DNA of 64,000 nt from Anarhynchus alexandrinus (Eukaryota; Chordata; Aves; Charadriiformes; Charadriidae), in NCBI GenBank assembly GCA_008711295.1, contig VUYV01000089.1, positions 2,728,000-2,791,999 of the forward strand, read 5' to 3'. Below the pieces are notes generated by a model. It saw only the letters and a list, made by a program, of their open reading frames with translations, was not told where the DNA came from and did not search any database. The translations under genes were made by a program, and so were the position numbers. Shown piece by piece: positions 1 through 10,765 of this stretch (position 1 is its first letter; each line of letters begins with the position of its first letter).

Positions 1-3000
1 AGTAAGTACACAGTGAGCAGGACTGCCCCCTAACCTATACTTAAGAGAACCAGTTGCCTCGTTTATATGTATGAGTATACATTCTTTCTGCAAGGTGTGT
101 AGTTGCAACTGGGCTTTCTCCCTCTATCAACATGCAAGGAAGGGACATGGAAAATTCAAGCAGTTGAGAATAATGCAGTTGGTGTGGCTTGAACATCTGC
201 ACCCCACATCGTCTCACAATGTATTTTTACCTGGATGAGGATGAAGGTAGGAAACATCCTCTCCTACCTGCCATCACAAAGTTAGGTGGTGCCACACATA
301 TTCACACAAGTCAGGCTTCGCTAGGCAAACGGTGCTTTTTCTGAAGCCAGCATGATCATTTGCACAACAAGGTTCCTATACAGTGTGGGCAGAGCTAACA
401 GTGTCTAGGCTCAACTATAGATGCATTTCAAATTTTAGTACTTGTTATTGAGGCTTACACGAGAACCTTCATGGCCTATCAGCTGTATATTGGGGTTTGG
501 GTTCTGTTTAGGTTTTTTTCCTAATATGGCCTCCAATTACAATGTGAAGGGATTAGAGGATTTAAGAGGTCTTGTCAGCAGGTTTATTATTAATATGCCT
601 GTGCTACTCTTTACAAGTAAAATATCCTTTTTACAAGTAAAAAAATATTTCAATATTGGAAGCAAAAGCATTTCCCACTATATTGGATTACAAATCAAAA
701 GCTGTTTCCAGAAGTATTTATTTTCTTCCTGCTGTTAATTCTCCTGCCGGTTGGGCTGTGTGATAGCTGAGAACTAAACAGTTCTAAATTACTGATGGAC
801 TGTTCCAAGCATATTCTTTGGTCTGTGGATTAATAGGTTATCTCTTGTGCTTTGATTCTATGCTGTGCAGGAGAAAGCCAAACTATAACTATGAGAGAAT
901 GCTCAAAAACACTGATATTTGCAAATATTTCCAAATGAGGGACAGCGCGTAGTAATTTGTAAGATATGTGTAGAACTGGAATAATAACATCACTTCTTTA
1001 TTTTCTTTTCCTATTCTAGACTAAAAAGAAAAGAACAGGTATCTGTATAAATGTCACTTTTACTGTCTAAAAGTAATTTTAAGTGTTAGTATGAAATGTC
1101 AGAAGAGTTGACAGAATATAACTATTTGTAAAAGTAATCTGAATTGTTACACTAACATACTCCAGGGACGAGGGCGGGAGGGAGCCATTAAAATTGTTGA
1201 CAATATGGAATGTGGCAGTGACAATCTCTCTTCAACAAAAAATAAGGAGTAAAATTAAGTAAAATGACTTAGAGCTTCTTGTTACTTTTTTTTTTTTTAA
1301 TAGACATGCATTCTGATTTACCACATTAGTAACAAAAGTTTTAATTAATGTTTGGTTTAAAATTTAGTATACAAATGTACTCTGGAGAGTTTTTTATGGT
1401 TTTGTTCATTCATTTGTTTTTTTGACTTCTAAGATTTTTTTTGTGGTTGCAGAAATATTTACTATTCTGGTGATGCTAATGCCTAATGTGACAAAGATTA
1501 ATTTATTTAGGCCTCAGTCTTGCAAGAAATTTTGTGTGGCTGAACCCACTCCTCAGATGGCACCCCATCAGTGGGGTCGATGTGAGCTGGAGGATGGATG
1601 TACTTTCATAGGAGAGCTTGCAGGACTGGGCCTACTTTCTATCTCTTCATAGATATATACAACATAGTTACACGGTGACAGTCATCCACAAAGGTTGGTT
1701 GATGGCAGTCCATGGTATAGTAAATTCCATCTGCTGTCTTCAGCCTCTGCATTGATGTTCATCCAAAAAAGTGGCTTTCTTTTTATGATGGTAATTACTT
1801 TGATTATTTATTTAAGTGCCAATCATCAAACTGTAGTATAATAATCATGCCATTTTTCTGTTTCCTAGACTGGATAATGGAAATGTATTTGTGCCTTTTG
1901 ATAGCATGCCACTCTGCTTTATTAAAGAAAAATCTTCAATAATTTGTCTACAAAGCCTGTTTAAAATATTTGAAAGCTTTATCATGACATACTTTTCTGC
2001 TCAAATATGCTCAAATACTCATCTAAAGTAAACTGGAGATATTATTCTCAAGTCATATAAATATTTTAAACACACGATTTGCAAAAATCTATTGAGATCA
2101 CAATTCTAGTGAGGGTTATAGCAGGTGTATTACTGCTGAAAAGATTCAAGTAGATGGAGCACATGGTGGGTGTGTAGGGGTGTTTTGACCAATTTATCAA
2201 GTTGAAGAGTCAGATAGAAAGTCTCCTTAGGTTTTTTTAGGTACTTAGACCTAAAACATTAAAGTCTTTTCTCAAATGTTAAAGATGATGTGGAGCATCG
2301 TCCCACCATTTTACCTCTGGAGTAGAACTGCAGTGAATATTCAGTCATTTGTGGCCTCACCATCTCTGTGTAAGCTGTCATAGGAAGTAATATCTTTGTA
2401 GAGTAAGTGTTGTGTCTGTTGGGTGACATTCACTCCTGATTAAAAGGCCTCCAAAAATCTCAAGACCCCTATTACGAATTGATCAACAGAGGGGTGCTGA
2501 GAGCGCTGAAAGAAGGGCAACAGTGGAATCCAGGTCTCACTGACTGGGTTTAAGACACAAACTGACTTCAGTGGGGCCTGAATTTCACCTCCCCATCTCA
2601 GGGCGGCTCTGCATGTCCTCAGCTGATTGATAGAGGCACTTTTGTGAATCAGACTTCTAGGTGTAAGTGGAACTTAAACGTCCTTCCGGGGTCCTGCTAA
2701 CGTTTTGTACAGGGGAGGTTTTACACAGTTTTATCCCATACATTACTATATGCCCAGAAATAAAAGAAATAAAACATCCCTCTAAATAATTCATTGTGAT
2801 TGCGGTAGTTCTTTAGGCGAAGATTAAAACATTCTAAGAAGTAATGTTTCTTCTTAAATCCCTTTGTTTAACTTCAGATACTTGTGCTCATCGATGCAAA
2901 GCTACCATGGTTAAATAGATCTTTTTTTAAAAGGATCTACTCCCTTTTTCAGATTTTTTCATATAATTTCCTGGAGTACCCAACCACTTGACAGTAGTTC

Positions 3001-6000
3001 TATAGTGGTGGGGGAAGACCACTCACTAGGTTTTAAGTGATCTTCAGTATTTCCACTGCACATATAAATGTGTTCTTATATCATTTTATTTGAACCTGAC
3101 CCCAAAAGAAGCCTTTCTATTACAAATTTGGCTTTGGATCAGGTTCTGAGAAATCACAGTTTACCAGTCTATCTTTCCTCTTAACAGGCATTGTGAGCCT
3201 CGTGATGTTTGACTTTCAAACTTGAATATTGGCCATTTTTAGCCCAGAGAAATGAAATACATATTTATTGCCAAATTTGTATTGGCAGCTTTTAAATCAC
3301 AGGTGAGATTGGGAGCGGGCAAGATGACCAAATGCAGTGCCGACAGAATTCAGGAAAGCCACTACTAGAGAGAACAGGTGCCAAAGAATGAGCCAGGAGA
3401 GGGCTCAGAAACTGGGAGCGTCTCTCGTTAGCAGTAACAAGGGAAATGGGGAGCCAATGAAACAAGAGAGGCTGCTGGAGGGCATTGCCAAAAGGCAGAG
3501 TACTGCTGGCTGTGAAAACTGGAGGATAGGGAACATTAGTCCTGCTGTATCCTTTAACTTTGCCATGTAAGTAGGCTGTGTTTTTAAACCTAAAATGCAG
3601 GGTTGGGAGAAGGGAAAATAAACCCTCAGAGTCTCTATAGATCAGGGACAAATACATAAAGCAGTCAGACCCCCCAGGAAGATAATTTTGTTGCTCATGG
3701 TGTAGAGTTCTCACTAAGAATTTTGAACTACTTAGACAAAGTTTGATTTTATTTTTTTTTTTTTTAAAAAAAGGCTTTCCTGCTACAATGAGCACTCGGT
3801 ATGTATTTGTATGCTGTGTACAGTATAAGCTAAAGCATACCATATATTGTTTTTGTTATTCCACACGTTGTCAACAGCCCACTTGCGATATATACCACCT
3901 GAATTATATATTGATAAGTTAGCTACCACTGGAGCTAGTTTGTTTATTGTTTCAAAATCTTATGTCCCTATGAAATGCTGTGTATATATATATCTCTCTA
4001 TACTGTAAAAAGAAGTAATATTGCAGATGCTGGTTTTGTATTTATGAAAGACATTGAAAGTATGGCTTAAAGTATATCAATTATTTGTCACTCTTCACCA
4101 TTTGTATATTAATAGTAAAGATACTTTTACTTTAATGAAGTGTTGTACTTACATTTATTTTTGCTAAGTGTCTTTCTGTCAAGGATGTCTGATTCATTAG
4201 GACTTTTATTGCCAAAAAGAAACATATCAATTATTTTTCCCTCCATTATAGAAGTGCTGAATAATGTTCAAGCTGCTCTGCAATTTATTATTCTCTTTTC
4301 TGTCAAAATACATCACTGCTGTTAAAAACTACTATTGTAGCATCCTGAGTCTCCAGCTGAGCTTGAGGCCCATCGTGATCAGCCCCCTAAATGTTAGTGT
4401 TGAAAGATAATCTATTTTTTGTTGTTTTTTTTTTTTTTCCAGAGAATATGAGTGCAACATTTAAAAAGCGTTTAGTATATGCCAACAAAAGATATTATCA
4501 GCAGAAGCTAGCTTGTTTTGCCAAACCTTGAGCCTTCCAAAAGTCTTGTAACCATGTTAGCACCACCAGGAACTGGTCATAACAGGTCAGGCACAGCCTG
4601 CAATGAAATGGTATTTTGCTTCATTGATGGTTTGCATTCCACTAAGATGGAGGATGGACAAAGCACACCCCAAACAGTACAGCTCAGCCACTTCCCTGAG
4701 ATGGAAGAGGAACTTCTATGACCTCTGTTTCACCACCAATAAAATGAAGCCCCCTAAGAGGCTGCATTCGCATGGAAACTTGGTAGATTGTGTATTCATG
4801 CCTTCAGAAAGCATCAGCGTTCTGAGTGCCACCTAAGCTCGAACAACCCACACCAGCCAAAGAATGGAGGGGCCGTACATAGGAAAAAAATAATGTTTCA
4901 CCCAACAAAGTCTTCTCAGCTGTATCTTCTTCTTTCCACAGATTCTTAGTCTCTGATCCTGTAGATGTCTTGGGCGTGTGCTTCCCTAAATGTCAGTGGC
5001 AGCATCAACAGTTAGCAAAAAGGTTTCCTTGTACTGAAAAACTGAGCCTGAGGGAATGGGTCCAGTGTCCTGTTAACATCAGCGCACCACTGAAAGTTTT
5101 TCATATAGTCATGTGTCTTGCTCAGAAAAAGCCAGTCTTCATCAAATGATGCATAAATTTAGTTCAGATATCTCAAAAGTCAATCAGTTCAGCGCACTGG
5201 CCACAAGATAGGTCCCCCTTTAATTTACAAGTGAGCAGTAAGTACAACTATCACAAATGACTGATAATGCAAAGATAATGTGTTACATCTTTAGAAACAG
5301 ACTCAACTTTTTAAAATCCAGCCTTGCCACTGTATATCATGCTTTGATGTATTTCAGACATGTTACTCAAAATACAAGATAAATTATTTAAAAGCATATA
5401 CAGATACCTTGATAGGGACAATGTATTTACCTGTGTCATTGCTAAATTAGACACAGATAACACTGCACCAAATAAACAAAATGAAAAAACATGTGTCACT
5501 TTTGCACTTTGCATTCTTGACAAAAGATAACTAACTTTCTCATTTGGGCCCGAACAGGTCCTGATAAACAAACTGTATTTGTAAGCTCATTCCTATGTGG
5601 AAAATGCTTATGTTTCGAAATGTGGTTTAAACTTCACTGGTGATTTATTAAATACTTACTAAAAAAAACCCCAAAACCAACCCAACTCCAAATTGACCTT
5701 AGTGTTATACTTAAATTTCTGTAAAAATCTTTTATGTAGCAAAAAGATGAAACTATCTTTCAGTCGGATTAAACAAAGCAATGAAATATGTCCAGAGTTG
5801 GTATCAATAGAAAGCATTGTCAGTGGTATTGCTGGAAAAGCAGAATGAACCACAACTGGCAGCAGGTTGATCAGGTCAGGCAACAAATTCCTAGAATTAA
5901 TTTAGGCATTCTGACGATAAGATGAACAAAAAAGTTTTGAATCAAAAAGAAAAGCTTTTTCTGCTAAGCAAATGCCATTTTTTAGGATTAAACTGCTGAG

Positions 6001-7080
6001 GGACAAATTATATCTTACTATTTTCAAATTCAAAAGGAGTTTCATTGTCTTAGTCCATGACATGGCACTTATTTTTATCACAGAGCAGGGAAAAAAGTAA
6101 TCATTTGCTTCTATCTGAAGGATTACATCTTTAACCACAAAAAATAGCAAGGTGCCGTGTAGCGCTATGACACTTTCCAAACCAAGAAAAAATAAATATT
6201 ATGATTTTTTAAAGAATTGCTTTAATATGGATTTGCAAACTACAGATGTCTTTAAAAATAAAAGGATTTGGAGAATGTAATGACTCCTTGCACAGAGTGT
6301 ACTGCAAGTTTAATTGAAAGGGCGCTTGCAATGAAATTCAAACTACTGTGTGATAAGTAGGGCAGAATGAAAGCGGTGATGTATATTAGAGGTTTCCTAT
6401 GCAAAGCTTTTCATTATAGACAAGTTTTGTAATGAGGCCATTTCCTAATGGGATGCAAGTGTTAATTGTTGCACTGGAGTAATGGTTCTGCCCTCCTTGG
6501 TATTCATGACATGCCTGGCTGCAGCATTTTGTTCTATCCTTCTATGTATAAAGTATATATTCAGTAGAATGTAGTATCTTTTGAAAAATTAAAGAAATTT
6601 AGTCTGTAGAATATGATTTTTGCTTCTGTGAGTGAAGGTTAACAAATAAACACCACTTGCATAATCTCATGATATAGTAGATAGCTATAGTATCACTGCT
6701 GTGTACAGTGTCACTTATATTCTTCACCAAGACAACATAAACTCCTTAAGCTGAAACACCCTATCGATCCACGTTGTTCTGATGCTGAAGGACAGGGACT
6801 GGAACATGCTGCGTATGTGACCAAGGAAAGTGTTTCATTATTTTCTGTGAGTTTGATTCCAGCATTGGTCCAGGATTTCTGAAGATACTGTTCTTTATCT
6901 GCTGGATAAGGGCATGAGAGGGAAGCAGTAATGAAGAAGCATAAGAGTAACTGAAGCCACTCTATCGATTACTGATGAATTTACTGCTAACTCTGCTAAA
7001 TAAAAAAAGCAAAAACAAAACCCAAAGCATCTAAAAGTTAGTATTTGACTTCTCTGATGCTATTGAAAGATAGCCAGTAT
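1..7080. other. Unique AT-rich non-coding DNA, no gene seen
   Basis: No open frame here resembles a known protein. The longest (minus strand, 3292-3843, 183 codons) reads through a lysine run encoded by a poly-T tract and has low-complexity, non-conserved character. Poly-T tracts occur near 1290 and 3750. Around 1505-1560 and 2555-2600 there are short phrases resembling ancient sauropsid interspersed repeats (CTCAGTCTTGCAAG; TGACTTCAGTGGGGCC), too decayed to delimit. The 6290-6500 stretch is discussed as a possible conserved non-coding element. Confidence 0.6.
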
Positions 7081-7460
7081 CAAGGTGCTGCGAGCGCTGG
7101 CATCTTCCCGGGGGTGGGGTTTTTGGGGGACCCATGTGGGGTCTGCCAGGGCTTGGCATCCAGGGTCCATCCCACCACCCCCAGCCCAGGAGCAGGGCAG
7201 CCAGGGCAGCAGCTGGGGCAGTCCCAGCCCCAGTGAGCCCATGATGGTGATGCAGGGCCAAAGACAAGCCGGGAAGCCAGGATCAACCTGGCCCATGGGT
7301 GCAGCTGAGATGGGAACAGGCCCACTTAAGGTGCTGCTGGGGCAGGGGCTGACAGCCCAGGGAGGCTGACAGGGGGTCCCAGGCTGTTGGCAGACGTGGG
7401 GGAGCTCCAGGGTGTGTGGGCAGGGATAGTCAGGGCTGCCAGGGTCCAGACACTCAGTGA
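7081..7460. repeat. GC-rich interspersed-repeat-like block, unclassified
   Basis: This block is sharply GC-rich against AT-rich flanks, with runs such as CCCGGGGGTGGGG and repeated CAGGGCAGCCAGGGCAGC-like phrases. CpG is scarce, so it is not a typical CpG island. Overlapping open frames on both strands here are a by-product of GC content and few stop codons; they are proline-, glycine- and alanine-rich and I do not regard any as a gene. The compact size and sharp edges suggest a retroviral LTR or other inserted repeat, but I cannot name the family. Confidence 0.4.
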
Positions 7461-7749
7461 GAAAATTCACAGAGGAATAAGAAGTTTATATATTCCCAGG
7501 TTAAAGGTTTAGAAGGAAAAAAAAAAACACAAAGGTTTTGGAGATGGGAATTGGGTAAGTGCCCGTTGCCAATGTAATAAAGCAGTAAGATGTTGATCAC
7601 CCAGGCAATTCAGTTTAAGCGTGTTTCTCAGCTGAGAAAAGTATAGTGCTACAAGTAGACTAATCGTACTCTTTGCAGATTGATTCTGTTGCATTTTGTA
7701 TGAGATCTTTGGGAGATAAACTCCTTGTAGTTTGTAATTTTTCTTAAGT

Positions 7750-7860
7750 GGGAGAACAGGAGACTGACAGAGAGAAAGGCTGAAGCACTGGATTAGGGGT
7801 CAGAGGATCCAATTTCAATTTTGGGTGCTGGTTGGTTGGATTGAGCAAATCAATTGCCGG
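7750..7860 (+). mobile_element. Degenerate MIR-like tRNA-derived SINE remnant
   Basis: The phrase GCACTGGATTAGGGGTCAG followed by GGATCCAATTTCAATTTTGGGTGCTG follows the order of the conserved core of amniote MIR-type SINEs (a 'gcactggactgggagtcagg...cctgggttc' pattern). The match is imperfect and the element is clearly old. No intact tRNA A/B box promoter can be claimed. Confidence 0.4.
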
Positions 7861-7930
7861 GGAGAGTAATGTTTCTTTTCCTCTCCTTGTCCATTTTGAG
7901 CTAAAGATTTATGGACCCATTTATCTTACT

Positions 7931-8000
7931 GATTTCAGTGAAACTGCTTGCAATAAATATAAGAACAAGCATAAACTGTTTGCAAGATTTAAACCTTAGA
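7931..8000. repeat. Ancient sauropsid interspersed repeat fragment
   Basis: The stretch contains GATTTCAGTGAAACTGCTTGC followed about 30 bases later by TGTTTGCAAGATTTAAACC. This resembles a diverged repeat common in turtle, crocodile and bird genomes that carries 'gacttcaatgggact...tttgcaggatcggggcc'. Recognition is by phrase order only; the boundaries are approximate. Confidence 0.3.
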
Positions 8001-8834
8001 TTAAAAGTGGGGTTTGTTTGGTCTTGTGGCAGAGAGATCTTTTTGCTGCCACTTCATGCAATGTTAGTACGCTTGTGTTTTAATGTATTAGAGCATTTAA
8101 TTCTTGCAATACAAATATTACTGATCACTGGTTTAGTACCTGAGTTGTTACCACTATTTGAGCATGAGGGCGATAGCCAAATCCTGGGTAGAGGGTGCAT
8201 TCTCCGTATGACGTTCTGCTAGCAACCTAGACAAAGCAGACCTATTAATAATAATCATGATACTGTTAACTTTACCACAAAGAACTCTGAATTCTTTATC
8301 AAATCATGAAAAACTGAATTTCTGTGCTTAGCTTGAAAAAACTATGCTGTCTTGACAAATTATGCTGTCTGTGAGACATATTGCTCTGAAATGCAGCCAG
8401 TTACTTCCATGTGAAAGGGCAGTCATGAATTAGCTTATTGTTCAGAAAATAGAGACAGTTTCTTCCTTATAACAGAACACCCATATTTCCCTAGAAATAC
8501 TTAAGTGATGTAACAGACAACAAAGGAAACACTAAATTAGTAGCAATATTTCCCAAAACATCTTTCTTGAGAACATCCTTAACTGTCTGTAATTGCAGAA
8601 TTAACCTTTTCTAGGATTTTTTTTTCTTAGTAGGTCTTTTTGAGGGCAGCACTACAACTTCAAAAGGGTTAAACAAATGCAGGTAAGGTGTGGCCATTTT
8701 GCAAATGGCTGGTGCTTGCAACTTCTCTCTTTCCTGGAGGTAAGTACGTTTAGGTGTTGTTACAGCTTTCTCTCTTGCTTCTAAGAAAACAAGTTATTGG
8801 CAAAGGGACTGTAACAGGTAAGCTTCTTTCTTGT

Positions 8835-8857
8835 TAAACAACAGGCTTTGTTGTTTA
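8835..8857. repeat. Perfect 9-bp inverted repeat (hairpin 1)
   Basis: TAAACAACA (8835-8843) is followed by the 5-nt loop GGCTT and then its exact reverse complement TGTTGTTTA (8849-8857). The right arm overlaps the left arm of the next hairpin by four bases, so only one of the two can form at a time. Confidence 0.8.
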
Positions 8858-8890
8858 GATACTGCAGCTTATATTGCTGCAGTATCTAAA
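8854..8890. repeat. Perfect 15-bp inverted repeat with 7-nt loop (hairpin 2)
   Basis: TTTAGATACTGCAGC (8854-8868) and GCTGCAGTATCTAAA (8876-8890) are exact reverse complements around the loop TTATATT. This is the strongest short palindrome I found in the window. It could be an RNA stem-loop, a recent palindromic replication error, or a small inverted-repeat remnant. No transposon terminal repeats or target duplication are visible beside it. Confidence 0.85.
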
Positions 8891-9188
8891 AGCTCGGAGC
8901 AGGCTGAGGTGGTGTGGAAAGAATTACAATCGCAGAGAGTCAAGAGTCAAAAAAAAGAAAGCAAAGGAGAGGGGGAGAGGGAAAGCTGACAGAATAAATC
9001 AATTGGAAATCTGTGCTGGGGGCAAGAAATATGGGTTTAATAATTCTTTATTGCATTTTATTGTGAAGAGGAGTGGGAAGAGTGAACTGATTAACAGAAA
9101 GATTTTAGTAAAATAGCGTAGAGTTAAGCAAAAGATGTATTAGAAGGTTAGGAAGAGAAATAAGAATAAAAGTTGGGGAGAGAAATAA

Positions 9189-9621
9189 GAACCATCGAAT
9201 GGCTTAGGTTGGAAGGGCCCTTGAAGATCACCGAGTTCCAACCCCCCTGCCATAGGCAGGGACATCTCCCACTAGACCAGGTTGCCCAAGGCCACATCCA
9301 GCCTGGCCTTGAACACCTCCAGGGATGGGGCCTCAACAACTTCTCTGGGCAACCTGTGCCAGTGCCTTACCACCCTCAAAGTGAAAAATTTCTTCTTAAT
9401 GTTTAATCTAAACCTGCCCTCTTCCAGTTTGAAGCCATTCCCCCTCGTCCTATCACTACATGCCCTAGTAAAAAGTCCTTCCCCAGCTCTCCTGTAGGCC
9501 CCCTTTAGGTACTGGAAGGCTGCAATAAGATCTCCCCTGAGCCTTCTCTTCTCCAGGCTGAACAGCCCCAACTGTTTCAGCCTCTCCTCATAGGATAAGT
9601 GCTCCAGCCCTCAGATCATCG
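9189..9621 (-). mobile_element. CR1 LINE, 5'-truncated 3' end
   Basis: Read on the minus strand, this is the 3' end of a chicken-repeat-1 LINE: the C-terminal tail of ORF2 (the endonuclease/reverse transcriptase protein) plus the short 3' UTR. An open frame at 9272-9571 (99 codons) keeps the family phrases [26 protein letters not shown] and [14 protein letters not shown]. The reverse transcriptase palm lies further 5' and is missing, so the copy is dead. Truncation at the 5' end is normal for CR1. It lies 270 bp from another CR1 in the same orientation. Confidence 0.95.
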
Positions 9622-9891
9622 AGAATAAAAGAGAGAAGTTTAAGAGAAACCAAAAGAAGTAATTTGCTTGCAGAAAACAGGTTTTTTTAAACAATGAAAA
9701 ACAAGTGATAGAGAGAGATCTATCATACTGACCTGGAGAGAAGTGAAAAGTCAGATGGACATCATAGGAAACCTTAACTTGTTGTGTTAATGTGTTGGGG
9801 CTTGGGGAGATGTTTGTGTAAATGATTATTTTTGGAGGGTGTGTGGACTTCGTGATCTGATACTTTTCCCTGATAACCATAGTTAGTGATT
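9622..9891. other. Unique spacer between two CR1 copies
   Basis: This is AT-rich sequence without recognisable repeat or gene. It separates two CR1 copies of the same orientation that differ in sequence, so they are independent insertions rather than one broken copy. Confidence 0.6.
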
Positions 9892-10765
9892 AGAATCATA
9901 GAAGAGTTTGGCTTGGAAGGTACTTTTAAAGGTCATCTAGTCCAGCCTCTCTGCAATGGGTAGGGACATCTTCAACTGCACCAGGTTGCTCAGAGCCTTG
10001 TCAAACCTGACTTTGAACGTTTCCAGGGATGGGGCATCTACCACCTGTCTGGGCAATCTGTTCCAGTGCCTCACCACCCTCATTTAAAAAAATTTCTTCC
10101 TTATATCTAGCCTGAATCTACCCTCTTTTAGTTTACCATTACCCCTTGTCCTATCGCAATGGGCCCTGCTAAAATGTTTGTCCCCATCTTTCTTATAAGC
10201 CCTCTTTAAGTACTGAAAGGTCTTCCCAGAGCCTTCTCTTCTCCAGGCTAAATAACCCCAACTCTCTCAGCCTGTCCTTATAGGAGAGGTGTTCCATCTG
10301 ATCATTATCATGGCCCTCCTCTGGACCCACTCCAACAGGTCCATGTCTTTCCTCTGCTGAGGGCTCCAAAACTGGATGCAGTACTCCAGGTGAGGTCTCA
10401 CCAGAGTGGAGCAGAGGGGAAGAATCACCTCCCTCAACCTGCTGGCCACGCTGCTTTTTATGCAAATCAGGATACTGTTGCCCTTCTGGGCTGTGAGCGT
10501 GCATTGTCAGGTCATGTCCAGCTTTTCATCCACCAGTACCCCCAAGTCTTTCTCCTCAGCGCTGCTTTCAATCTCTCTCATCCCCCTGCCTGGATTGATA
10601 CTGGGGCCTGCCCTGACCCAGGTGCAGGACCCTAGACTTGGCCTTGTTGAACTTCATGAGGTTCACGTGGACCCACTTCTCAAGTTTGTCCAGGTCCCTC
10701 TGAGTGTCAGCCCATCCCTCAGGCATGTCAACTGCACCACTCAGCTTCGAGTCATCTGTGATTAG
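9892..10765 (-). mobile_element. CR1 LINE, longer 5'-truncated copy
   Basis: On the minus strand this covers the ORF2 region downstream of the reverse transcriptase catalytic site through the 3' UTR. The minus-strand reading near 10620-10680 contains NLMKFNKAK and VLHLGQG, hallmarks of the avian CR1 ORF2. Further on are ASRLREVILPL and HLEYCIQFWSPQ. The frame is broken by several changes between 10190 and 10500. The 3' end at 9892 reads (reverse complement) TATGATTCTA, a CR1-type terminus. It is inactive. Confidence 0.95.

Larger units (their letters stand above)
8001..9188. other. Unique AT-rich DNA around the hairpins
   Basis: Apart from the two hairpins at 8835-8890, this stretch holds a purine-rich patch at 8940-8985 and no recognisable gene. 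The open frame at 8874-9116 on the plus strand begins inside the hairpin and runs through the AG-rich patch, giving a lysine-rich peptide without family resemblance. Confidence 0.5.

Noticed and set aside
3292..3843. 183-codon minus-strand open frame, the longest in the window
   Set aside because: It includes a lysine run from a poly-T tract, has no recognisable domain, and no splice or promoter context; a frame this long is expected by chance in 64 kb.
7045..7470. Overlapping frames on both strands in the GC-rich block as a gene
   Set aside because: Simultaneous opening of many frames on both strands is explained by GC content; the peptides are low complexity.
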